DNA from: JBBQVO01 sp038211505
GTDB taxonomy: Bacteria > Chloroflexota > Dehalococcoidia > DSTF01 > JACRBR01
DNA: 40,750 nt
Direction: 5' to 3'
Assembly: GCA_038211505.1 (NCBI GenBank)
Contig: JBBQVO010000006.1
Location: 1 to 40,750, forward strand
The notes beneath the pieces are model-generated. The model was not told the origin of the DNA. It was given only the letters and a program-made list of their open reading frames with translations, and searched no databases. The position numbers and the translations under genes were made by a program. Shown here in pieces: positions 31,932 to 40,750 of the stretch. The stretch's first letter is position 1, and the number at the start of each line of letters is the position of its first letter.

Positions 31932-31963
31932 ACGTTCGACGGGGCGAACGTGCGTGCTAGAAT
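31932..31963 (+). promoter_or_regulatory. uvrA promoter region with palindromic operator
   Basis: ACGTTCG-N6-CGAACGT (31932-31951) overlaps the -35 region and spacer of a promoter with -10 TAGAAT (31958-31963). A second -10-like TACAAT is at 32013-32018. A damage-responsive (LexA-type) repressor site is possible, although the layout differs from the GAAC-N4-GTTC box of Gram-positive LexA. Confidence 0.5.
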
Positions 31964-32055
31964 GAGTGGGCGCGGTCGATGAGAATGGATGCTCGGCGGC
32001 GCGCTCGATCGCTACAATCACAACTCTCGTAGCTTGCTCCGAAGGAGCCGAATCG

Positions 32056-35087
<3,032 letters not shown>

Positions 35088-35091
<4 letters not shown>

Positions 35092-35552
35092 CGAAGCAGG
35101 AGCTACTCGACTCCATGCGACGCGAGCGCGCTGCGTTCGAGGTGACGGTCGCGATGCTCGACGAATCGCAGCTGGCGGATCCGTCGCTCGATGGCGATTG
35201 GTCGGTAAAGGATGTGATCGCGCATCTGGCGGCGTGGGAAGGGTACTGCGCGGGGTGGATCGACGTGGTCGCCGGGGGTGGTTCGCCGGAACGGCCAGAG
35301 GTCGCCGACACCGACGCGACGAACGCGCGCGACTACGCCGCCGCGAAGGAGATGTCGCTCGCGGACGTGCGCGCGACGTTGCACCGATCGCATGATGCGT
35401 TGTTGCGCGTGACGGAGCGGCTGTCGGAGGCTGATCTCGCGGACGAGAAGCGCTTCGGGTGGGCTACGTGGGCGATGATCGACGGCAATAGCGGCGAGCA
35501 CTATCGCGAGCATGCGGCGCAGATCGAACGATCGATAGCTGCAGGTTCCTGA
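35088..35552 (+). CDS. ClbS/DfsB-type DinB superfamily protein
   Basis: A 154-residue four-helix bundle: DLDGDWSVKDVIAHLAAWEG-like core with His46, and EHYREHAAQIE with His138 and His142, the DinB metal triad. The DWSVKD-IAHLAAWE signature is shared by ClbS/DfsB proteins and by mycothiol-dependent maleylpyruvate isomerase-like proteins. ClbS protects DNA from colibactin, which makes the four-base ATGA overlap with uvrA intriguing, but a repair role here is only suggested by position. Confidence 0.85.
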
Positions 35553-35616
35553 GCGCCAACGACCTTATCAGAGCGCCCGCAACGCAAGCGCGGTCATCAT
35601 CAGATGAGGAGACAGC

Positions 35617-36072
35617 ATGGATCAGGCGGCGTGGGACTATCTCGCGAAGAATCGATCGGCCGCGATGACAACGCTGCGCAAGGATGGCACCCCGCACTCG
35701 GTGCGGGTCGGTGTCGCGGTTGTGGATGGCAAGATATGGAGTTCGGGCACGCAGGATCGCGCTCGCACGAAGATGCTGCGGCGCGATCCACGATCGACGT
35801 TGTTTGTCTTCGACAACACCTTTCAGTTTTTGACACTGGAGTGCCGCGTGAGCATCATCGAAGGCACGAGCGTGCCGCAACAGAGCCTGCGGCTGTTCCA
35901 GGTGATGCAGCGCGACCTCCGGCCGGCGCCTGCGGCCGGCAAGATCTCGTGGTTCGGCGGCGAGCGGACGGTCGATGAGTTCCTGCAGATCATGGTGGAC
36001 GAGAAGCGGATCATCTACGAGTTCGACGTCCAGCGGTCGTACGGCATGTACGGGGAGGCGCCGCCGGCATGA
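35617..36072 (+). CDS. Pyridoxamine 5'-phosphate oxidase-like flavin/F420 protein
   Basis: A 151-residue split-barrel protein of the PPOX class. The N-terminal half shows AAMTTLRKDGTPHSVRVGVA and KIWSSGTQDRARTKMLRRDP followed by STLFVFD, the strand order and Arg/Lys phosphate-contacting cluster of the family. Many members of this type reduce substrates with F420H2, others use FMN; sequence alone does not decide. GAGGAG lies before the ATG. The stop overlaps the ATG of the HAD gene. Confidence 0.85.
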   Translation: MDQAAWDYLAKNRSAAMTTLRKDGTPHSVRVGVAVVDGKIWSSGTQDRARTKMLRRDPRSTLFVFDNTFQFLTLECRVSIIEGTSVPQQSLRLFQVMQRDLRPAPAAGKISWFGGERTVDEFLQIMVDEKRIIYEFDVQRSYGMYGEAPPA

Positions 36073-36779
36073 GCGACGCACCAACACCGAAGGCGATCTT
36101 CTTCGACATGGACGGCACGATCCTCGACTGGCAATCGGGGATGGAGGAGTCGTGGCTGGCGGCGTGCGAGGCGCACGGCGATGCGCGCGTTACGCCGCCG
36201 CGGATGCACGACGCGATCCGCACGCGACGAACGTGGTTCTGGGCCGACGCCAAGCGCGCAGAGACGGGCCGCCTCGATCTCGAAGAGGCGAGCCGCGAGA
36301 TCGTGCGCCAGGCGTTCGCCGATCTCAATCTCGACGGCCGCGATCTCGCGCACCGGATCGCCGATGATTATCGAGCGCGGCGGACCGACGAGATCGTGCC
36401 ATACGACGGCGCGATCGATGTATTGAAAGAGTTCCGCGCGCGCGGGACGGCGCTGGCGCTGATCACGAACGGCGGCGCGGTCTCGCAGCGACAAAGCATC
36501 GAGCGGTTTCAGCTCGCGCAGTATTTCGACTGCATCGTCGTCGAGGGTGAGTTCGGCTGCGGCAAGCCGGATCCGCGCGTCTACCACCACGCGCTCGACG
36601 CGTTGGCGGCAAATCCCGAGACGACGTGGATGGTCGGCGACAGCCTCGAGGCCGACATCGCGCCGGCGTGCGAACTCGGGCTGCACGCAGTGTGGGTTGA
36701 CGGCGTTGGCGAGGGACTGCCGGCCGGCGCGACGGCGCGGCCGCACCGCATCGTCCGCGCGATCACGGAGCTGCTGTAG
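36069..36779 (+). CDS. HAD family hydrolase
   Basis: A 236-residue phosphatase-like protein with all four HAD motifs: DMDGTILD (nucleophile Asp13, acid Asp15) in IFFDMDGT, ITNGG in motif II, the lysine of GCGKPDPRVY (motif III), and VGDSLEADI (motif IV). An all-helical C1 cap lies between motifs I and II (about 20-110), as in phosphoglycolate phosphatase, beta-phosphoglucomutase and YjjG. The substrate is unknown. ATG overlaps the previous stop by four bases. Confidence 0.92.
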   Translation: MSDAPTPKAIFFDMDGTILDWQSGMEESWLAACEAHGDARVTPPRMHDAIRTRRTWFWADAKRAETGRLDLEEASREIVRQAFADLNLDGRDLAHRIADDYRARRTDEIVPYDGAIDVLKEFRARGTALALITNGGAVSQRQSIERFQLAQYFDCIVVEGEFGCGKPDPRVYHHALDALAANPETTWMVGDSLEADIAPACELGLHAVWVDGVGEGLPAGATARPHRIVRAITELL

Positions 36780-36848
36780 CGTCATCCGTCGGCGGCCACA
36801 CCGTCGATCACTTACGATGCACATATCGACGCGGCGACGGAGCAAACG

Positions 36849-37493
36849 ATGCAACCTCCGATCCACGGCCTCTATGTGATCATCGATCCGGAGATCTGCC
36901 GCGGCCGCGCGCCCGCCGATGTAGCCTCGATGGCGATCGATGGCGGCGCCAACGTGATCCAGTGGCGTGACAAAGCACGCCCACTCGACGTGCAGACGGC
37001 GGACGCGCGTGCGATCCGCGACATGTGCATCGAACGCGGCTGCACCTTCATCATCAACGATGACCCGCAGCTCGCCGCGGACCTCGACGCCCACGGCGTC
37101 CATCTCGGTCAGCAAGATGTGGGCATCGATGTCGCGCGGCCGATCGTCGGGGCGGATCGGATCGTCGGCGTCTCAACGAACAATGTTGCGGAGGCGATGC
37201 TCGCGCAGGCCGCCGGCGCCGACTATGTGGCGATCGGCGCGATCTTTCCGACGACGACGAAAACCGTGACGCGCGCGGCGAATCTGCGGCGGTTGCGCGA
37301 AGTCGATATGGCGCTGCACATCCCCGTCGTCGCGATCGGCGGCATCAACGCGTCGAATATCCGGATGGTTGTGGACGCGGGCGCGGCGTCGGCGGCGGTA
37401 ATCAGCGCCGTCTGCGCGGCCGATGATCCGCGAGCGGCGGCGGCGGTGTTGGCGGCGGCGTTCGATGAGCATCGGCGCACGGGGACGCGGTAG
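36849..37493 (+). CDS. thiE: Thiamine phosphate synthase
   Basis: Couples HMP-PP and THZ-P into thiamine monophosphate. The 214-residue TIM barrel shows GLYVIIDPEICRGR, GGANVIQWRDKARP (the family QLR(E/D)K motif, here QWRDK), CTFIINDDPQLAADLDAHGV, HLGQQDVG, VSTNNVAEAMLAQAAGADYV, the pyrophosphate loop GAIFPTTTK and VVAIGGINASNI. GGAG lies seven bases before the ATG. The gene stands alone; no other thiamine gene or TPP riboswitch is nearby. Confidence 0.95.
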   Translation: MQPPIHGLYVIIDPEICRGRAPADVASMAIDGGANVIQWRDKARPLDVQTADARAIRDMCIERGCTFIINDDPQLAADLDAHGVHLGQQDVGIDVARPIVGADRIVGVSTNNVAEAMLAQAAGADYVAIGAIFPTTTKTVTRAANLRRLREVDMALHIPVVAIGGINASNIRMVVDAGAASAAVISAVCAADDPRAAAAVLAAAFDEHRRTGTR

Positions 37494-37525
37494 GTCCCGC
37501 CTCGACAACCGCCGAAACCAAACCG

Positions 37526-37590
37526 TTGACAGTCAGCCCTAGCGGGAAGATACTAACCAAATGGTCGCACTATTGCGACTGTTTGGTTAG
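37526..37590 (+). promoter_or_regulatory. Strong promoter with large inverted-repeat operator for the thiolase operon
   Basis: TTGACA (37526-37531), a 17-base spacer and GATACT (37549-37554). From the end of the -10 box an inverted repeat runs 37553-37590: CTAACCAAATGGTCGCA, CTAT, TGCGACTGTTTGGTTAG, with two mismatched pairs. Its position over the start site suggests a repressor site, most likely for a TetR-family regulator not in the window. Confidence 0.75.
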
Positions 37591-37611
37591 GTGTCGTCCA
37601 CCCCACGCGGC

Positions 37612-37634
37612 CGGCCACATCGGGCCGCCCCTAC
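37612..37634. repeat. 23-bp repeat shared with 19327-19349
   Basis: The motif ending CATCGGGCCGCCCCTAC is identical at both places, 18 kb apart and both intergenic. Confidence 0.85.
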
Positions 37635-37700
37635 GAAACACGGTGCGCGGCAGCGGGGTTAGCTACGTGCGCGATGCGAGTGCGAAACTGCTGGAGCTTG

Positions 37701-38171
37701 ATGGCTGATTCGCCTCGCGTTCTGACTGCGCCGCACGTGCTTGAGTATCCGTATACGCGGAGCGTCGGGCCGATTCTTGGGCGGTTCTTTGGGGGGCTGC
37801 GCGATCGGCGGATCTTCGGGATAGGGGCTCGCGATGGTCGCGTGATCGTGCCGCCGCAGGAGTTCGATCCGCTGACGGCGGAGGCGCTCGATGAGTTCGT
37901 CGAGGTCGGCAGCGCGGGCGTGGTGACGACGTGGGCGTGGGTGCGGGAGCCGCGGACGCATCAGCCGCTGACGCATGCGTTCGCGTGGGCGCTGATCCGG
38001 CTCGACGGCGCGGACACGGCGATGCTGCACGCCGTCGATGCGGGCGACGAATCGGCGATGCGCACGGGCATGCGCGTGACAGCGCGCTGGCGCGACGAGA
38101 CTCAGGGCGACATCCACGACATCGTTTGCTTCGATCCGGAGATCGCAACGACGGCGGGCGGTGGTCACTAA
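37701..38171 (+). CDS. DUF35/OB-fold protein without zinc ribbon
   Basis: A 156-residue protein related to the DUF35 acyl-CoA-associated OB-fold family that pairs with thiolases. It begins MADSPRVLTAPHVLEYPYTR and has GRVIVPPQEFDP, where family members usually have a CxxC zinc ribbon and PPR; all ribbon cysteines are missing. The OB part continues GVVTTWAWVREPRTH, FAWALIRLDGADTAMLHAVD and MRTGMRVTARW. It is the first gene of a four-gene operon. It may act as the inactive partner of the next protein in a heterodimer. ATG 37701 has GGAG four bases upstream; an earlier start at 37674 is less likely. Confidence 0.78.
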   Translation: MADSPRVLTAPHVLEYPYTRSVGPILGRFFGGLRDRRIFGIGARDGRVIVPPQEFDPLTAEALDEFVEVGSAGVVTTWAWVREPRTHQPLTHAFAWALIRLDGADTAMLHAVDAGDESAMRTGMRVTARWRDETQGDIHDIVCFDPEIATTAGGGH

Positions 38172-38172
38172 T

Positions 38173-38661
38173 ATGAGCGACGACGTCACAACGATCTCGA
38201 CGCCGATCCGCCTCGATTACACGTACACGGCCGGCGTCGCCGCATCGCGCTTTCTCACTTCGGTCGCGGAGGGGCGGCTGATCGGCCAACGCTGCCCGCA
38301 GTGCGCGAAGGTGTACATCCCGCCGCGCGGCGGCTGCCCGACGTGCGGCGTCGCGACAGAAGAGGAGGTGCAGGTGGCCGATCGCGGCACCGTAACGACG
38401 TTCTGCATCGTCAACATCCCGTTTCCGGGGCAGGCGATCCGGCCGCCGTTCGTCGCCGCATCGGTGCTGCTGGATGGCGCGGACATCGCGATCTTTCATC
38501 TGCTTCAGGAGGTCGATGTCGCGGACGCGCGCATGGGCATGCGCGTCGAAGCGGTGTGGGCGCCGCGCGACGAGTGGCAGCCGAGCATGGAGAGCATCCG
38601 CTACTTTCGGCCGACCGGCGAGCCTGACGCCGCGTACGACACCTACAAGGAGCATCTTTGA
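38173..38661 (+). CDS. DUF35/OB-fold zinc-ribbon protein
   Basis: A 162-residue acyl-CoA-associated protein. Residues about 35-57 form a four-cysteine zinc ribbon, RCPQCAKVYIPPRGGCPTCG, followed by the OB domain with GTVTTFCIVNIPFPGQAIRP, VAASVLLDGADIAIFHLLQE and MRVEAVW. Proteins of this type (ChsH2 in steroid side-chain degradation; the scaffold in archaeal thiolase/HMG-CoA synthase complexes) bind CoA intermediates and dock onto thiolase-fold partners. It shares the promoter with its ribbon-less paralogue and its stop overlaps the thiolase start. A GTG at 38161 could extend it by four residues. Confidence 0.88.
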   Translation: MSDDVTTISTPIRLDYTYTAGVAASRFLTSVAEGRLIGQRCPQCAKVYIPPRGGCPTCGVATEEEVQVADRGTVTTFCIVNIPFPGQAIRPPFVAASVLLDGADIAIFHLLQEVDVADARMGMRVEAVWAPRDEWQPSMESIRYFRPTGEPDAAYDTYKEHL

Positions 38662-39737
38662 TGGCGCGCGCCGGCCGCCGAGACGTCGCCGTCGTGGCGT
38701 TCGCACAGACCGCGTATGTGCGCAGCGAGTCGGAGCGCAACGAGGTCGAGATGCTGATGCCGGTGATCGCGGAAGCGATCGAGCGATCGGGCATTCCACG
38801 CAGCGACATCGGATTCACGGTGTCGGGCAGCTGCGACTATCTCGCCGGGCAGCCGTTTGCGTTCGTCAACGCGCTCGATGCCGTCGGCGCCTGGCCGCCG
38901 ATCCGCGAATCGCACGTCGAGATGGACGGCGCCTGGGCGCTGTACGAAGCGTGGGTGCGGCTGCAGTGCGGTGATATCGATTCGGCGCTGGTCTATGCGT
39001 TCGGCAAGTCGTCGCTGGGCGAGATTCGCGACGTGATGACGTTGCAGCTCGATCCGTACTGCGTCGCGCCGCTCACGCCGGACAGCATCAGCATCGCGGC
39101 GTTGCAGGCGCGCGCGCTGCTCGACAGCGGCCGCTACAGCGAGCACGACTTTGCGGCGGTCGCCGTGCGCAATCGCCGCGATGCGAAGTCGAACGCGGCC
39201 GCGCAGGTCTCCGGCGATTTCGACACCGACACGCTGCTCGCCGAGCCGTACATCGTGTCGCCGCTGCGGATGCATGACTGCCCGCCGATTTCGGACGGCG
39301 CGGCGGTGATCGTGCTCGCGGCGGGCGATCTCGCGACGCGCGCGTCGTCGCGGCAGGCGTGGATTACGGGCATCGATCACCGCATCGAGGCGCAACCGCT
39401 CGGCGCGCGCGATCTGACACAGTCGCCATCGACGACGCTCGCGGCAGAACATGCAGGCGCGCACGACGCGGCGATCGACGTCGCCGAGCTGCACGCGCCG
39501 TTCGCGCATCAAGAGCTAATTCTTCGTGATGCGCTACGACTCGACGACGGCGTGCGCATCAACCCGTCGGGCGGCGCGCTCGCCGCGAACGCGATGATGG
39601 TCGCTGGCCTCGCGCGCGTCGGCGAGGCGGCACAGCGGATCATCGGCGGCGAGGCGCATCGTGCGCTCGCGCATGCGACGGCGGGGCCGTGCTTGCAACA
39701 AAATCTCGTCTGCGTGATGTCTGCGGAGGCTGGATGA
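38661..39737 (+). CDS. Thiolase-fold protein (lipid-transfer/acetyl-CoA acetyltransferase-like), catalytic Cys absent
   Basis: A 358-residue thiolase superfamily member: DVAVVAFAQTAYVRSES at the N-terminus, SISIAALQARALLDSG, DCPPISDGAAVIVLAAGDLA, and a C-terminal GVRINPSGGALAANAMMVAG corresponding to NPSGG-x-GHPxGATG. Where degradative thiolases carry the nucleophilic Cys, this reads ESHVEMDGAWALYEAW, with none, and the GHP His is replaced by AN. This is the pattern of Ltp-type thiolase-fold aldolases that work with a DUF35 partner. A retro-aldol or other CoA-ester reaction is thus more likely than thiolysis. Start ATG overlaps the previous TGA. Confidence 0.85.
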   Translation: MARAGRRDVAVVAFAQTAYVRSESERNEVEMLMPVIAEAIERSGIPRSDIGFTVSGSCDYLAGQPFAFVNALDAVGAWPPIRESHVEMDGAWALYEAWVRLQCGDIDSALVYAFGKSSLGEIRDVMTLQLDPYCVAPLTPDSISIAALQARALLDSGRYSEHDFAAVAVRNRRDAKSNAAAQVSGDFDTDTLLAEPYIVSPLRMHDCPPISDGAAVIVLAAGDLATRASSRQAWITGIDHRIEAQPLGARDLTQSPSTTLAAEHAGAHDAAIDVAELHAPFAHQELILRDALRLDDGVRINPSGGALAANAMMVAGLARVGEAAQRIIGGEAHRALAHATAGPCLQQNLVCVMSAEAG

Positions 39738-39885
39738 TGAGCACGCCCACGCCGCGCTGTCGCATCGAGGTGAAGCTGGATGCTGGAGTCTGGAAGCTGG
39801 ATCATGCCACAGATCCAGCATCTATCTTCCAGCTTCCAGCTTCGCTCCGATGCGGCCTCCATTGTCGAGAGCAGAGCGAGGCCCA
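39737..39885. repeat. Inverted repeat inserted between the two thiolase genes
   Basis: CTGGAAGCTGGA (39790-39801) and its reverse complement (39828-39839) sit within GCTGGA-rich sequence. A 50-codon frame crosses the gap but consists mainly of the repeat and is unlikely to be a gene. Confidence 0.65.
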
Positions 39886-40750
39886 ATGAGCGAACGCGTC
39901 GCCGTCATCGGCATCGGGCAGACGAAGCATGCGTCGAAGCGTGGCGACGTTTCGATTCCGGGGCTTGTGCGCGAGGCCACGCAGCGCGCGCTCGACGATG
40001 CGGCGCTGACATACGCCGACATCGACGCCATCGTCATCGGCAAAGCGCCGGACATGTTCGAAGGCGTGATGATGCCGGAGCTGTACCTCGCCGACGCGCT
40101 CGGCTGCGCCGGCAAGCCGATGATGCGCGTGCACACGGCTGGCAGCGTCGGCGGTTCGACGGCGATCGTGGCGTCGCATCTCGTCGAAGCGGGCATCCAC
40201 GAACGCGTGCTGACGGTGGCGTTCGAGAAGCAGTCGGAGTCGGACGCAATGTGGGCGCTGGCGCCGAAGATCCCGTTTCAGCCGACGACGGTGGCGGGCG
40301 CGGGCGGCTACTTCGCGCCGCACATTCGCGCCTACATGCGACGCTCCGGCGCGCCGCCGCATATCGGGGCGATGGTGGCGGTGAAGGATCGACTGAACGC
40401 GCTGAAGAATCCATACGCGCACCTGCAGCAGCCCGACATCAGCATGGAGTCGGTGGCGGCGTCGCCGATGTTGTGGGATCCGATTCGTTACGCCGAGACG
40501 TGCCCGTCGTCGGACGGCGCGTGCGCGATGGTGCTGTGCAGCGAGGACGCGGCGTCGCGCGCGCCCGGACGGCCGGCGTGGATCCATGCGACGGCGATGT
40601 GCAGCGAACCGACGATGTTCTCCGGCCGCGATCAGGTCAGCCCGCAAGCCGGCCGCGACTGCGCCGCCGACGTCTATCGGGCCGCCGGCATCACGAACCC
40701 GCGCGACGAGCTCGACTGCGCCGAAATCTACGTGCCGTTCTCGTGGTTCG
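39886..40750 (+). CDS. Thiolase-fold protein, second copy, 3' end beyond window
   Basis: The first 288 residues of a thiolase superfamily protein: MSERVAVIGIGQTKHASKRG, REATQRALDDAALTYADIDA, GKAPDMFEGVMMPELYLADA, then RVHTAGSVGGSTAIVASHLV in place of the usual CASG nucleophile segment, so again no catalytic Cys. Later come WDPIRYAETCPSSDGACAMV, the DGA-A-hhL motif, and DCAEIYVPFSWF at the edge. Similar to SCP2/Ltp-type acetyl-CoA acetyltransferases. It differs enough from its neighbour to be a heteromeric partner rather than a recent duplicate. The C-terminal active-site His region is outside the window. Confidence 0.87.
   Translation, partial: MSERVAVIGIGQTKHASKRGDVSIPGLVREATQRALDDAALTYADIDAIVIGKAPDMFEGVMMPELYLADALGCAGKPMMRVHTAGSVGGSTAIVASHLVEAGIHERVLTVAFEKQSESDAMWALAPKIPFQPTTVAGAGGYFAPHIRAYMRRSGAPPHIGAMVAVKDRLNALKNPYAHLQQPDISMESVAASPMLWDPIRYAETCPSSDGACAMVLCSEDAASRAPGRPAWIHATAMCSEPTMFSGRDQVSPQAGRDCAADVYRAAGITNPRDELDCAEIYVPFSWF

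Noticed and set aside
39737..39889. 50-codon frame between the two thiolase genes
   Set aside because: Mostly made of the inverted repeat and without homology.

Overview
The window is about 67% GC, with strong third-position GC in genuine coding frames, so most open frames on the opposite strand are shadows. It looks like a chromosome of a Chloroflexota bacterium, possibly near Dehalococcoidia or SAR202. This rests on secreted proteins joined by long Thr/Pro 'TPTPT' stalks, a GuaB3-type IMP dehydrogenase-related protein, an SsuD-type flavin monooxygenase, and a thiolase/DUF35 gene cluster. It is an inference: there is no rRNA in the window, only one tRNA-Gly(GCC).

Layout. 1-1746 (minus): dnaX, running off the left edge. 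1835-2035: an orphan DUF433 antitoxin-like frame with an awkward start. 2215-3213 (plus): a membrane protein with two carboxypeptidase-regulatory-like repeats. 3276-10434 (minus): a small basic protein, an SDR dehydrogenase and a 2020-codon surface-protein frame with six cohesin-like modules, a dockerin-like module and an LPNTG wall-sorting signal. Facing it at 11027-12517 (plus) is an ECF sigma factor that carries its own zinc-finger anti-sigma-like segment, a membrane helix and an outward Thr/Pro stalk. Next come a membrane diguanylate cyclase, a NudL-like Nudix hydrolase, a secreted Ig/PKD-like protein with a canonical dockerin (15152-16132), a small membrane protein, a dNTP triphosphohydrolase, a DUF1330-like lipoprotein, two tandem mini helix-turn-helix genes, a DinB protein, a 45-residue membrane peptide under a very good promoter, and a TetR/DUF4166/membrane-protein operon.

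24097-40750 is mostly housekeeping and metabolic: rsmI, guaB3 with a structured leader, a J-like protein without HPD, tRNA-Gly, ssuD, a beta-propeller lipoprotein, a sugar-dehydrogenase-like lipoprotein, a frameshifted lipoprotein, a uvrA-led operon (ClbS/DfsB-DinB, PPOX-like flavoprotein, HAD phosphatase), thiE, and finally a DUF35-DUF35-thiolase-thiolase operon behind a TTGACA-17-GATACT promoter with a large inverted-repeat operator. That operon runs off the right edge.

The most interesting system is at 4372-16132. A cell-wall-anchored multi-cohesin scaffold, a separate secreted dockerin protein, and a membrane-tethered sigma factor with the same kind of outward stalk lie together, with a diguanylate cyclase between. 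I propose a non-cellulosomal cohesin-dockerin surface assembly with a one-protein surface-sensing sigma switch. The domains are read from sequence; the coupling is inference. Intergenic stretches hold dispersed repeats: a 31-bp inverted-repeat element, three tandem ~119-bp palindrome-bearing units, two hairpin repeats of the CCCCAGCCCC type, and a 23-bp motif shared by two distant sites.
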